From Vibrio penaeicida (GTDB lineage Bacteria > Pseudomonadota > Gammaproteobacteria > Enterobacterales > Vibrionaceae): 64,000 bases of DNA. The stretch is taken from positions 310,001-374,000 of the forward strand of contig NZ_JAUYVM010000001.1 in NCBI RefSeq assembly GCF_030689305.1, in the 5' to 3' direction. The notes under the pieces are model-generated. The model saw only the letters and a program-made list of their open reading frames with translations, was not told the origin of the DNA and made no database searches. Position 1 is the first letter of the stretch; each line of letters begins with the position of its first letter. The translations under genes and the position numbers were made by a program. This document shows positions 8,942 through 18,941 of the stretch, in pieces.

Positions 8942-10720
8942 TTACTCGGCGTCTTTTTCTTTTGCTACCGTTACCGCAATCGCTAGCTCATCCAAAGCTG
9001 CTGGGTTAGCTAAGCTTGGTGCATCCGTTAGTAGACACGCTGCTGCCGTCGTTTTAGGGAATGCAATCACGTCACGGATATTTTCCGTTCCACACAACAA
9101 CATAACCAAACGGTCTAGACCAAATGCTAAGCCAGCATGCGGAGGCGTACCGAATTTAAGTGCATCCAGCAAGAATCCAAACTTCAAGCGTTGCTCGTCT
9201 GCATCGATGCCCAAAATATCAAATACGGTCGCTTGCATTTCTGCATTATGAATACGAACAGAGCCACCGCCCACTTCGTAGCCATTAATGACCATATCGT
9301 ATGCATTTGAGTTTGCTGCGGCAGGGTTCGCTTTCAATTCTTGTGCTGTCACACCCAGGGGAGAAGTGAACGGGTGGTGCATGGCATGTAGGTTACCTTC
9401 GCCATCTTCTTCAAACATTGGGAAGTCGACAACCCACAGTGGTGCCCAAGCAGATTCATTGGTTAATTCTAAATCTTTACCCAACTTCAAACGAAGTGCG
9501 CCCATCGCTTCCGCAACCGTGTTCGCTTTGTCTGCACCAAACAGGATGATGTCGCCCGTTTCTGCGCCAGTACGCTCTAGAATGCCACTGATGACTTCTT
9601 CACTTAGGAACTTAGCCACTGGAGACTGAATGCCTTCCATACCAGCTGCGCGATCGTTCACTTTCATCCACGCCAAACCTTTCGCGCCGTAGATACCAAC
9701 GAACTCACCGTACCCGTCGATTTGCTTACGAGTTAGCTTAGCACCACCAGGAACACGTATTACAGCAACACGACCTTTTTCATCGTTCGCAGGACCAGAG
9801 AAAACTTTGAATTCAACGTCTTTCACTAGATCGGCTACGTCAACCAATTCAAGCGGGTTACGCAAATCAGGTTTATCAGAACCAAAACGACGAATCGCTT
9901 CACTAAACGGCATAATTGGGAATTCACCCAAATCTACGTTCAGTAGCTCTTGCCACATATCGCGAACCATTTTTTCAGTCGTTGCACGAACTTCATCCGC
10001 ACTCATGAACGAAGTTTCGATATCTATTTGGGTAAATTCAGGCTGACGATCCGCTCGCAAGTCTTCATCACGGAAACACTTAACGATTTGGTAGTAGCGA
10101 TCAAAACCCGACATCATCAGAAGCTGCTTAAACAGCTGAGGTGACTGAGGTAAAGCGTAGAAGCTGCCTTTGTGTACACGGCTAGGAACAAGGTAGTCAC
10201 GAGCACCTTCAGGTGTTGCTTTTGTCAGCACTGGCGTTTCAATGTCTAGGAAACCATTGTCATCTAGGAAGCGGCGAACAAAGCTAGAAGCTTTTGCACG
10301 CAATTTGATGCGATCGCTCATTTCAGGGCGACGTAGGTCCAAGTAACGGAACTTCAAACGCTGCTCTTCAGAGTTATTCTGGTTGAAGTCCAATGGAAGC
10401 ACATCGCTTCGGTTGATGATTTCCAAGCCTTTCGCCAGAATCTCAACTTCGCCTGTCGCCATGTCTTTGTTAATTTGGCTGTCTGGACGAGCGCGAACTT
10501 CACCCGTCAATTTGATGCAAAATTCATTACGCAACTGGTTAGCTACTTCGTAAGCATCTGCCATATCCGGGTCTACGACTACCTGAACTACACCTTCACG
10601 ATCTCGCATATCAATGAAGATAAGACCGCCTAAATCACGGCGACGGTTTACCCAGCCGCACAGTTCTACAGTTTGCCCTGCAAGGTACTTGTTCAGGTGA
10701 CCACAATAATGGGTACGCAT
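8942..10720 (-). CDS. aspS: Aspartyl-tRNA synthetase
   Basis: Class II aminoacyl-tRNA synthetase of 592 residues, matching the bacterial-type enzyme that charges tRNA-Asp. An N-terminal OB-fold anticodon domain ([38 protein letters not shown]) is followed by the catalytic core with motif 2 [14 protein letters not shown], the bacterial GAD insertion domain (about residues 290-420), and motif 3 [15 protein letters not shown] near the C-terminus. It stands alone with its own promoter and terminator. Confidence 0.98.
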   Translation of the reverse strand: MRTHYCGHLNKYLAGQTVELCGWVNRRRDLGGLIFIDMRDREGVVQVVVDPDMADAYEVANQLRNEFCIKLTGEVRARPDSQINKDMATGEVEILAKGLEIINRSDVLPLDFNQNNSEEQRLKFRYLDLRRPEMSDRIKLRAKASSFVRRFLDDNGFLDIETPVLTKATPEGARDYLVPSRVHKGSFYALPQSPQLFKQLLMMSGFDRYYQIVKCFRDEDLRADRQPEFTQIDIETSFMSADEVRATTEKMVRDMWQELLNVDLGEFPIMPFSEAIRRFGSDKPDLRNPLELVDVADLVKDVEFKVFSGPANDEKGRVAVIRVPGGAKLTRKQIDGYGEFVGIYGAKGLAWMKVNDRAAGMEGIQSPVAKFLSEEVISGILERTGAETGDIILFGADKANTVAEAMGALRLKLGKDLELTNESAWAPLWVVDFPMFEEDGEGNLHAMHHPFTSPLGVTAQELKANPAAANSNAYDMVINGYEVGGGSVRIHNAEMQATVFDILGIDADEQRLKFGFLLDALKFGTPPHAGLAFGLDRLVMLLCGTENIRDVIAFPKTTAAACLLTDAPSLANPAALDELAIAVTVAKEKDAE

Positions 10721-11198
10721 AATGAATTTCCCAATCTCTAATTAGTTATCAATTTCTAAGCTGCCGATGCTTGATATTATCGACAGTGCAAAGTGCCATT
10801 TATACGCGTAATGTTCACATAAATCGACCATTACACACACAATTCATTGTGTTTTATCTTGCCTTGCTACTTTTTTAGGCAGATCTCGCCTAAAAACGAC
10901 AAAACAGTAAAAAATTTGGGGCCGATTATAGCGCGAAAATTTCGCTAAACCCAATCCAAATAGCTTAGATTCAAGAACACGAAATCGACCTTCAGTACAG
11001 CTCTAACTATGAATAACTAGAATCAGCCCTAAATTTTCTAATTATTGAATAAGCTAAGAAGACCGATTAAAAATAAGTAGTTATAGAAAATTACATTTCA
11101 AACAGTTACAAGTTTAATAGACGTAGCTTCTAATTCTTAATTTACATGAAGAAATTGAATTTGATTTTTTGTAGATTTTTGATTCTTACTATAAGTGG
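10721..11198. other. Divergent intergenic region aspS / effector gene
   Basis: About 480 bp without a gene. The aspS-proximal half holds a likely aspS promoter (10925-10954) and an inverted repeat TTTTTAGGC/GCCTAAAAA (10872-10880 with 10888-10896). The distal half (about 11000-11198) is very AT-rich and leads into the plus-strand transglycosylase gene. No RNA gene was recognised. Confidence 0.6.
10925..10954 (-). promoter_or_regulatory. Likely sigma-70 promoter of aspS
   Basis: On the minus strand TTGGGT is followed by 18 bp and a perfect TATAAT, then a GC-rich CGGCCCC resembling the discriminator of growth-rate-controlled genes. It would give a leader of roughly 200 nt before aspS. Confidence 0.5.
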
Positions 11199-12053
11199 AT
11201 GATAAAAATGCAAATTTCAAATTCTGTTGGTTTAAAAGGAACCAATAGGAAAGCCGATGTAGAAAACGTCCAGGAAGCATTGAATCGTGCATCTCTAGGA
11301 CCACTAAGCTTACTCAGTATTGATGGGAAATGCGGACCCAATACTCGACACCGAATTTATTGGTTTCAAAAGGAAATACTGAAATATCGTAAACCAGATT
11401 CATTGATAGACACAAAAGGAAAAACATGGAAAGCACTTTCTCTATTCCTAGCTAAACCTAAAGAGCAAGCTAAAGGGTTTGCTTCTTTGTTTAATACAAA
11501 ACATTATGAAAAGGTAGAACCCAAGGTATCACTCAGCCCACTTAGACGGACTATAGCTTGGGGAGCGAAAGTCTCACCTGATTTTAAGAATAAGGTTGTG
11601 CTAGTTTGTAAAGAGCTAGGAATAAATCCCGACTTTTTAATGGCTTGTATGGCATTTGAAACTGGGGAAACATTCAGCCCAAAAATTAAAAACGCTGCTG
11701 GCAGCGGGGCTACCGGACTAATCCAATTTATGCCGTCAACAGCTAAGGGGCTGGGAACCACTACGGAAAAACTAGCCAGAATGACGCCAGTAAAACAACT
11801 AGACTATGTTAAAAAATATTTTTGGCCATACAGGAATCGCATAAAGAAATTGGAAGATGTTTACATGGCGATCTTGTATCCAGCCGCTATTGGTAAACCC
11901 ACATCACATGCTTTATTTAAGAAAGGTACCATAGCCTACAAGCAAAACTCAGGATTTGACAAAAATAAAGACGGAAATATAACTCTGAGTGAGATTTCTA
12001 TCAAAGTCTCTCAGAAGTATCACAAAGGGCTAAAATCGGGCTACATAGGCTAA
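11199..12053 (+). CDS. Leaderless lytic transglycosylase with peptidoglycan-binding domain (putative antibacterial effector)
   Basis: Protein of 284 residues. The N-terminal part (about 10-83) resembles a peptidoglycan-binding domain (VENVQEALN...IDGKCGPNTRHRIYWFQ). The C-terminal part (about 118-245) is a lysozyme-like/SLT domain, with a probable catalytic Glu at E154 (MAFETGETFS) and the hallmark GLIQFMPSTA at 173-182. Residues 254-265 (DKNKDGNITLSE) form a full EF-hand-type calcium loop. There is no signal peptide, unlike housekeeping transglycosylases, so delivery by another machine such as type VI secretion is inferred. It starts 480 bp from aspS; an alternative start is the ATG at 11208. 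Seven bases after its stop begins a small secreted protein. The pair looks more AT-rich than its neighbours and interrupts an otherwise conserved aspS-yecE-cmoAB region. Alternatives are a phage-type endolysin or a colonisation factor. Confidence 0.8.
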   Translation: MIKMQISNSVGLKGTNRKADVENVQEALNRASLGPLSLLSIDGKCGPNTRHRIYWFQKEILKYRKPDSLIDTKGKTWKALSLFLAKPKEQAKGFASLFNTKHYEKVEPKVSLSPLRRTIAWGAKVSPDFKNKVVLVCKELGINPDFLMACMAFETGETFSPKIKNAAGSGATGLIQFMPSTAKGLGTTTEKLARMTPVKQLDYVKKYFWPYRNRIKKLEDVYMAILYPAAIGKPTSHALFKKGTIAYKQNSGFDKNKDGNITLSEISIKVSQKYHKGLKSGYIG

Positions 12054-12060
12054 ACAAACA

Positions 12061-12480
12061 ATGAATTGGATTCTAGGTATATTACTTTCAGCGAGTTTCG
12101 CTTCATCTGCTTCAGTTTCTTATGAGTGGGATGGAACTTATGGTTGCGAGCTTGATATGGGAAAAAGTAATTCTGGACTGAACACATGGTCAGAATATGA
12201 ACTTAAAATTGAAAACAACAGTTGTTCTCTTACAATTTTAGGCTTTCAAACGAATGAAAGCATCACATGTCAGAGTCTACTAGTCGATAACACACTGAAT
12301 ATTCTATTCACTTCATATACTGATGGAAGTATCAAAAATCTCTATGGTGTTCAGGTATATAAGGTAAATGAAAGTCTAGTACAGTTGACCAAAGAAAATA
12401 ATGAAATCCTTACTGAATGGAAGTCTCTATGGCCAGGAGAGCCTGTAAATCGTCGCCATAAGTGCTTCGATAAATCTTAA
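12061..12480 (+). CDS. Small secreted Cys-rich protein (putative immunity protein)
   Basis: Protein of 139 residues with a short hydrophobic signal peptide (about 1-17, cleavage near SASVS). The mature part contains YEWDGTYGCELD near its start and four Cys (29, 55, 70, 135), enough for two disulfides, consistent with a periplasmic location. The segment YEWDGTYG resembles the opening of small periplasmic domains of unknown function; I could not place it in a family with confidence. It begins 7 bp after the transglycosylase stop with no strong ribosome binding site, so it is probably translationally coupled. A periplasmic partner for a peptidoglycan-cleaving toxin suggests an immunity protein; this is inference. 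Confidence 0.75.
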   Translation: MNWILGILLSASFASSASVSYEWDGTYGCELDMGKSNSGLNTWSEYELKIENNSCSLTILGFQTNESITCQSLLVDNTLNILFTSYTDGSIKNLYGVQVYKVNESLVQLTKENNEILTEWKSLWPGEPVNRRHKCFDKS

Positions 12481-12619
12481 AAGAGTAGCTACCAATTCTC
12501 GGTAGCTGTTACTGTAACTATGTTTATTCTACCCAAATGATATAGTTATCACACAAACTGAGGGGAAAACTTTATCATCTTACTGATTGGGTATGCAGCA
12601 TTTGTTCTAAGGAACATTT

Positions 12620-13540
12620 ATGCTCAGAGTATATTTAGGGTTAAACGATCTTAAACATAGGACATCACTGGATATGGGCACCTTGCCAATAAGATTAGGA
12701 TTAACCATGTGGTCTCACAATGCATGGCAGGCGGGGTTTTATGGCAGTGGGACTCAGAACTCGGAAAGGCTGGAGAAATACGCTCGGGTGTTTCATACCG
12801 TAGAAGGCAACACAACGTTTTACGCTACGCCTTCTGATTCCACAGTTCAAAATTGGAAAGCCGCTACCCATGATGACTTTCGATTTACTTTTAAGCTCCC
12901 TAAAAGCATCACTCATGTACATAAGCTTCATGGGTGCGAAGCACTGCTAAAAGAATTCATGAGCGTGATGGAACCGATACATCACCGTGTCGGTATGTGG
13001 ACGATTCAGCTTCCTGCACACTTCAACCCACGCGATTTACCAGCCCTTAAATCCTTTTGCCGTCTATTTCCCAAGGGCTTCCCTCTTGGCGTTGAAGTCA
13101 GGCATTTAGAGTTTTTCAATAAAGGGAAAGAAGAGCAGGAGTTGAATCGCTGGCTTTATGAGGAAGGGATAGACCGAATTATCATGGATAGCCGACCCGT
13201 GCATTCCGCGGCGCCAGTCTCTGATGCCGTTATTGATGCCCACAAGAAGAAACCAAAGGTGCCGGCTCATGCGGTCTCTACTGCCTCACATCCAATGATT
13301 CGCTTTATCGGTCATCCTGAATTAGAGGCTAACCTTCCTTTCTTTCAACCTTGGCTAGCTAAGATCCCAAGTTGGATTGCTGAAGGAAAACAACCTTATT
13401 TGATGATCCATACGCCAGACAATATTGACGCACCAGAATTTGCTCGCGCGCTATACGGAATATTACAAAAACAAACAGAGTTACCTGAACTCGCGGCTTC
13501 CCCTGCTTTCGCTGATAACAAACAAATCAGTATGTTTTGA
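12620..13540 (+). CDS. yecE: YecE, DUF72 family protein
   Basis: TIM-barrel-like DUF72 protein of 306 residues and unknown biochemical function. The recognisable domain begins at PIRLGLTMWSHNAWQAGFYG and includes VEGNTTFYATPS, FRFTFKLPKSITH and VEVRHLEFF. The ATG at 12620 has a good Shine-Dalgarno (AAGGAA, spacing 5). Homologues usually start nearer the Met at 12674, which has no clear ribosome site, so an 18-residue extension is possible. It lies upstream of cmoAB, as in other gammaproteobacteria. Confidence 0.9.
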   Translation: MLRVYLGLNDLKHRTSLDMGTLPIRLGLTMWSHNAWQAGFYGSGTQNSERLEKYARVFHTVEGNTTFYATPSDSTVQNWKAATHDDFRFTFKLPKSITHVHKLHGCEALLKEFMSVMEPIHHRVGMWTIQLPAHFNPRDLPALKSFCRLFPKGFPLGVEVRHLEFFNKGKEEQELNRWLYEEGIDRIIMDSRPVHSAAPVSDAVIDAHKKKPKVPAHAVSTASHPMIRFIGHPELEANLPFFQPWLAKIPSWIAEGKQPYLMIHTPDNIDAPEFARALYGILQKQTELPELAASPAFADNKQISMF

Positions 13541-13601
13541 TGTTTTTAAAACCCTTGGTGACAGAAAGGCAAATATTTCTTAGAATACGCCCCTTTTTTA
13601 A

Positions 13602-14375
<774 letters not shown>

Positions 14376-14421
14376 CGAACGCTCTTTACCCTTTTATATT
14401 GAAAATTTTAACGACGATACC

Positions 14422-15393
14422 ATGTTCAATTTTGCTAATTTTTACCAACTTATTGCTCAAGACACTCGCCTTCAACCATGGTTGAACATCCTGCCTCAGC
14501 AGCTTACAGACTGGCAAAATGCAGAGCATGGCGATTTCGAGCGCTGGCTTAAAGCGCTGAATAAGATTCAGGAAGGCAAACCGGACAATATCGACTTAAG
14601 AGATTCGGTAACATTATCTAATAATGCTCCCTTAGCTTCCGGCGAGTTAAAAAAACTAGAAAATCTGCTAAAGACTTTTCACCCGTGGCGTAAAGGACCA
14701 TACAACCTCCATGACATCCACATCGATACAGAGTGGCGAAGTGATTGGAAATGGGATCGCGTACTTCCACATATCTCCCCTTTAAAAGATCGCTCGGTTT
14801 TAGATGTTGGCTGCGGTAATGGCTACCACATGTGGCGTATGTTGGGCGAAGGAGCAAGGCTGTGTGTGGGCATTGACCCCTCGCATCTATTTTTAGTTCA
14901 GTTTGAAGCCGTAAGAAAACTGATGGGTGGTGACCAACGTGCCCACTTGTTACCTCTTGGCATTGAGCAACTGCCTGAGTTGCAAGCATTTGACACAGTA
15001 TTCAGCATGGGGGTTTTATACCACCGCCGCTCTCCCCTAGATCACATCATCCAACTGAAAAACCAATTGGTCTCTGGTGGCGAGCTTATTTTGGAAACCT
15101 TGGTTATTGAAGGTGATGAAAACGCGGTATTAGTACCCGTCGATCGGTATGCTCAAATGCGGAATGTGTACTTTTTCCCATCAGCTAAAGCACTGAAAGT
15201 TTGGTTGGAAAAATGCGGATTTGAAGATGTTCGTATCGTTGATGAAAATGTCACATCAACGGGTGAACAACGCACAACAGGCTGGATGACACACAACTCG
15301 CTACCTGACTATCTCGACCCCGCTGATCCAAGCAAAACCATAGAAGGCTACCCTGCGCCAAGGCGCGCCATTCTGGTTGCAAAGAACCCTTAA
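14422..15393 (+). CDS. cmoB: CmoB, tRNA U34 carboxymethyltransferase
   Basis: Transfers the carboxymethyl group from carboxy-SAM to 5-hydroxyuridine 34 of tRNA. From the ATG at 14422 it has 323 residues, the same as the E. coli enzyme; the N-terminus [14 protein letters not shown] aligns with the family start. Earlier in-frame Met codons lie inside cmoA and are rejected. The SAM-binding loop [15 protein letters not shown] is at about 126-140. It forms a functional pair with cmoA. Confidence 0.97.
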   Translation: MFNFANFYQLIAQDTRLQPWLNILPQQLTDWQNAEHGDFERWLKALNKIQEGKPDNIDLRDSVTLSNNAPLASGELKKLENLLKTFHPWRKGPYNLHDIHIDTEWRSDWKWDRVLPHISPLKDRSVLDVGCGNGYHMWRMLGEGARLCVGIDPSHLFLVQFEAVRKLMGGDQRAHLLPLGIEQLPELQAFDTVFSMGVLYHRRSPLDHIIQLKNQLVSGGELILETLVIEGDENAVLVPVDRYAQMRNVYFFPSAKALKVWLEKCGFEDVRIVDENVTSTGEQRTTGWMTHNSLPDYLDPADPSKTIEGYPAPRRAILVAKNP

Positions 15394-15464
15394 CTTTCAA
15401 AATTTTGTGGTTTGGGGTAAAGATCTCAAAAAAGCTCAGTAAGCTCTGACAACAGATTAACATT

Positions 15465-15488
15465 AGGATGCTTCACGCATCCTTTTTT
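15465..15488 (+). terminator. Terminator of cmoAB
   Basis: Stem AGGATGC/GCATCCT with a 5-nt loop followed by six T. It supports placing the next gene's start downstream at 15543. Confidence 0.85.
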
Positions 15489-15542
15489 ATAATATACACT
15501 TTGTCTCACTTCCCGCTTTTAACCCGCAAAAATAGGTCAATA

Positions 15543-16289
15543 ATGCTTAAGAAGGTTGCCGCCTTAGCTGTTATTACAGCGCTTTCCGGATGTTCGCTGA
15601 TCGATGGCGATAAATACAGTCAGTCTACACAAGCTGCCATCCAACAATCTGAAACAAACCTGACCAATCAGCTTCACTCTTATTCTGCCCAAATTGACAA
15701 ACAAAATGATCAAATTAATTACTTGAGTATAGAGCTGTCCAATTTAAACAACGAAGTAGCCAAACTCAGACAAGATCAAGCTGCTCAGTTCAAAAAGCTA
15801 AAAGCTAAAAAAACGACTAGCGAACCGCCAAAGCAGGCACAACCCGTAATCGAACCCTCTCAAACCATTGTTCTCGGTGGCATTGAGAAAGTTAAAGTTG
15901 ACACGATCAAACAGCAGTTTGATGCACGTGTTGATACTGGAGCCGCTACATCTTCCATCAATGCCGTCGACATTCAAGAATTCGAACGTAATGGTAAAAC
16001 ATGGATTAAGTTCCATATCAGCGATGATAAAACGGCAAAAGAAGATCAGCTTTGGATTGAGTCCCCTGTCATCCGCTATGCCAAAATTCGACAATCCACC
16101 AGCGAAGAAACAGAACGTAGACCCGTGGTAGAACTTTGGGTACAAGTTGGGAAAATACATGAAAAAGCACAATTCACATTGGCTGACCGTTCTCAAATGA
16201 GCCATCCAATACTGTTAGGTCGTGAATTTATTCAAGACATCGCGCTTGTTGATGTCAGCAAATCTTATCTGCAATCTGAAACCAAATAA
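15543..16289 (+). CDS. Retropepsin-like lipoprotein (RimK-associated 'ATP-dependent zinc protease' family)
   Basis: Lipoprotein of 248 residues. The signal peptide ends in lipobox LSGC (C17). A Gln/Asn-rich predicted coiled coil spans about 25-88, then a Pro-rich linker. The C-terminal domain (about 105-245) has the aspartic-protease-like motif VDTGAATSSI (D131), and LLGREF near the end. The family is annotated as a putative zinc protease but has a retropepsin fold; substrates are not established. The start at 15543 is chosen because of the lipoprotein signal and because upstream codons fall in the cmoB terminator. It is the first of three co-directional genes that recur together in proteobacteria. 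Confidence 0.85.
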   Translation: MLKKVAALAVITALSGCSLIDGDKYSQSTQAAIQQSETNLTNQLHSYSAQIDKQNDQINYLSIELSNLNNEVAKLRQDQAAQFKKLKAKKTTSEPPKQAQPVIEPSQTIVLGGIEKVKVDTIKQQFDARVDTGAATSSINAVDIQEFERNGKTWIKFHISDDKTAKEDQLWIESPVIRYAKIRQSTSEETERRPVVELWVQVGKIHEKAQFTLADRSQMSHPILLGREFIQDIALVDVSKSYLQSETK

Positions 16290-16308
16290 TCGTTAAGGAA
16301 CGAGTACC

Positions 16309-17817
16309 ATGACGTCTAAAGTGCCTTTTTACCTTGCGGTCGCCTTTCTAATAATTGCAGGGATTGCACTCAGTATTCTTCGCCATACTGATTATGGCGT
16401 ACCTTGGACGCCAGGCGAAACAAGGCAAGTATGGGATGTAGAAGCCCGTGTCGAATTCACCGCAAACGGTGAATCTGTAAAAGCTTCTCTTGCCGCACCA
16501 GGAACGCAAAGCGGTTTTACATTGATCAACGAAAGCACGTCGTCTCCCGGCTATGGTGTCGCTTATGTGAATACTGACACGGGCCGTAGGGCGGAATGGA
16601 GCATTCGAAACGCAGCAGGACCGCAAGTTATATACTACAAAGCGCAATTTTTGGTTGATGAGCAAGCAAAAGTAGCGGTGGTTCCTCCAGCAGATAAAGC
16701 CATTGAAAAACCCATTTTTGATGGTCCACAAGATGCAGCCGCCCAGTCTCTACTTCAGCAAGCAACAAATCGCAGCGCCGATAACGCAACATTAACTCGT
16801 GAGTTGATCAAACAGCTTAATGACAGTGATAACCAAAACGCAGCTTTGTTGTTAAATGCAAAAGACGCAGTGAGTACTACTTCAAAATTACTTAGCTACG
16901 CTGATATTCCCAATAAAGTTGTCGGTGTCATCCAACTTGAAGATGGACGCCGCCGCCAGAACATCATTCCGATGATTGAGGTTTGGGATGGCGAAAGCTG
17001 GGAACTTTTCGATACCAATACCGGTGTTCAAGGAAAGCAAAGCCACTGGCTTGTGTGGGACGATTCCAATATCTCGCTCCTTGACTTGATTGGCGGTAAG
17101 AACAGCCAAGTACTGTTTTCGATGATTGCTCAAGAGGTCACACCGCAGCAAGCAACCATTAAAAAAGTAGAAGCTGACAGCTTGCTGAATTTCTCCATTC
17201 ACAGTTTGCCTATTGCTGAGCAATCGATGTTTAAAACCATCATGCTCATTCCAATTGGGGCGTTGATTGTTGTATTTCTGCGGGTCATTGTGGGTTTGAA
17301 AACGTCTGGAACATTTATGCCTGTGCTCATCGCAGTCGCGTTTGTACAGACTCAGCTCTTAACGGGTATCGTCGGTTTCTTATTGATTGTTGGTACAGGT
17401 TTGGTAATACGTGGGTATCTATCGAAACTCAACCTTCTATTGGTCGCACGAATCTCCGCCGTCATTATCACGGTTATCTTAATCATTTCTATCTTTACCA
17501 TTGTCTCTTTCAATATCGGCTTAAATGAAGGGCTGACCATTACCTTCTTCCCGATGATTATTCTTTCTTGGACAATCGAAAGAATGTCGATTCTTTGGGA
17601 AGAAGAAGGCGGTAAGGAGGTATTTATCCAAGGTGGTGGTTCTCTCCTCACTGCGGTATTGGTTTACCTAGCGATGACCAACCCATTTGTTCAGCACCTG
17701 ACGTTCAACTTTATTGGGCTTCAGCTCATTGTTCTTGCTCTGATTTTGTTACTCGGTACCTACACAGGTTACCGCTTAACCGAACTTAGACGCTTTAAGC
17801 CACTAGCAGAGGACTAA
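16309..17817 (+). CDS. Inactive transglutaminase fused to seven transmembrane helices
   Basis: Membrane protein of 502 residues. One N-terminal helix (about 7-25) leads to a large periplasmic region (about 30-300) of the transglutaminase-like class lacking an evident catalytic Cys. Then come about six closely packed helices from about residue 308 to the C-terminus. Names in databases are descriptive ('inactive transglutaminase fused to 7TM'). It starts 19 bp after the lipoprotein gene with an AAGGAACGAG ribosome site and ends 4 bp before the ATP-grasp gene, indicating one operon. A scaffold between an outer periplasmic protease and a cytoplasmic ligase is a reasonable inference. Confidence 0.82.
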   Translation: MTSKVPFYLAVAFLIIAGIALSILRHTDYGVPWTPGETRQVWDVEARVEFTANGESVKASLAAPGTQSGFTLINESTSSPGYGVAYVNTDTGRRAEWSIRNAAGPQVIYYKAQFLVDEQAKVAVVPPADKAIEKPIFDGPQDAAAQSLLQQATNRSADNATLTRELIKQLNDSDNQNAALLLNAKDAVSTTSKLLSYADIPNKVVGVIQLEDGRRRQNIIPMIEVWDGESWELFDTNTGVQGKQSHWLVWDDSNISLLDLIGGKNSQVLFSMIAQEVTPQQATIKKVEADSLLNFSIHSLPIAEQSMFKTIMLIPIGALIVVFLRVIVGLKTSGTFMPVLIAVAFVQTQLLTGIVGFLLIVGTGLVIRGYLSKLNLLLVARISAVIITVILIISIFTIVSFNIGLNEGLTITFFPMIILSWTIERMSILWEEEGGKEVFIQGGGSLLTAVLVYLAMTNPFVQHLTFNFIGLQLIVLALILLLGTYTGYRLTELRRFKPLAED

Positions 17818-17821
17818 AGCC

Positions 17822-18784
17822 ATGTGGAGTAAGTTCACCTCACCCTTCAAGCTGAAAAGCAAAGGGATTATGGGCATGAATCAACGAAATCATAGCTACA
17901 TTGGGCGATATAACGATCGCTCAAAGTACCCATTAGTTGACGATAAACTAAAGACGAAAATCATCGCTGAACGTGCTGGAGCAACGGTACCCAAGTTGAT
18001 TGGTGTTATTAGCCATCAAGCGGAAGTAAAGACGATTCACAATATGGTGGAAGACTGGCCTGGGTTTGTGATTAAGCCAGCTCAAGGCAGTGGAGGTAAA
18101 GGTATATTGGTTGTCACTTCCCACAAAGATGGGGAGTACATTAAGCCATCGGGTTCAGCCATCAATAAAGAAGACGTAGAACGCCACGTGAGTAACGCAC
18201 TCGCGGGTTTGTTTTCTCTTGGCGGCAAGAATGATGTCGCGGTCGTGGAAAACCTAATTAAATTTGACGATTGCTTTGAAGGTTTCAGTTACGAAGGCGT
18301 GCCCGATGTTCGTATTATAGTGTTCAAAGGCTATCCTGTGATGGCAATGATGCGATTATCAACATCCGATTCAGACGGAAAAGCAAACTTGCACCAAGGT
18401 GCAGTAGGCGTGGGCATCGATATTGCCACAGGCAAAGCAATTCGAGCGGTGCAGTTTGATCAGCCCATTAAAGCTCACCCAGATACTGGAAAAGATCTCT
18501 CTATGCTGCAAGTCCCTCATTGGGAGCGCTTACTGGTGTTGGCATCCAGTGCGTGGGAAATGACAGGGCTGGGTTATATGGGCACCGATATGGTGCTGGA
18601 CAGAGAAGAAGGCCCTATGGTTTTGGAGCTAAACGCTAGACCGGGCTTGGCAATACAGATTGCCAACGGTTGTGGCTTGCTACCAAGGCTTAGACATATA
18701 GAAAGCCTTGGTGAACCAGCCGAATACCCTAAGCCAGCGGAAAGGGTCGCCTATGCCGCTAAGACATTCGGTTCGCAAAGCTAA
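17822..18784 (+). CDS. RimK-like ATP-grasp ligase (alpha-L-glutamate ligase-like)
   Basis: Cytoplasmic ATP-grasp enzyme of 320 residues. The nucleotide-binding region includes GFVIKPAQGSGGKGILVV (about 80-97), and the metal-binding end includes MVLELNARPGLAIQIANG (about 262-279). Relatives of RimK add amino acids to a carboxyl end; this family's substrate is unknown. It is the third gene of the triad with the retropepsin-like lipoprotein and the membrane protein, 4 bp after the latter, so the three products likely act together. Confidence 0.85.
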   Translation: MWSKFTSPFKLKSKGIMGMNQRNHSYIGRYNDRSKYPLVDDKLKTKIIAERAGATVPKLIGVISHQAEVKTIHNMVEDWPGFVIKPAQGSGGKGILVVTSHKDGEYIKPSGSAINKEDVERHVSNALAGLFSLGGKNDVAVVENLIKFDDCFEGFSYEGVPDVRIIVFKGYPVMAMMRLSTSDSDGKANLHQGAVGVGIDIATGKAIRAVQFDQPIKAHPDTGKDLSMLQVPHWERLLVLASSAWEMTGLGYMGTDMVLDREEGPMVLELNARPGLAIQIANGCGLLPRLRHIESLGEPAEYPKPAERVAYAAKTFGSQS

Positions 18785-18817
18785 AGGTTAGCCTTTTACA
18801 TAGGTAATCTTGTAGAT

Positions 18818-18862
18818 GGTTAACCTTATAAATGATTAACCTTATAAATAGTTAACCTGTAT
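18818..18862. repeat. Short tandem repeat, 16-bp unit
   Basis: Two complete 16-bp units, GGTTAACCTTATAAAT and GATTAACCTTATAAAT, followed by a partial third (AGTTAACCTGTAT). The repeat contains the palindrome GGTTAACC. It lies between the ATP-grasp gene and the shared terminator. Function unknown. Confidence 0.8.
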
Positions 18863-18894
18863 TGGAACAGCTAACTGGCAGTATCCCATAACGT

Positions 18895-18922
18895 AAAAGA
18901 GCACCTTTCTGGTGCTCTTTTT
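18895..18922. terminator. Bidirectional terminator between ATP-grasp gene and tdk
   Basis: Stem AAAAGAGCACC/GGTGCTCTTTT with a 5-nt loop. T runs occur on both strands, so it can serve the plus-strand triad and minus-strand tdk. Confidence 0.88.
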
Positions 18923-18941
18923 GCCTGTGTCTGTTGCGCTC

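Noticed and set aside
12487..12507. Hairpin AGCTACC/GGTAGCT after the putative immunity gene as a terminator
   Set aside because: The stem is only 7 bp and is not followed by a T run (GTTACTG), so termination is not well supported.
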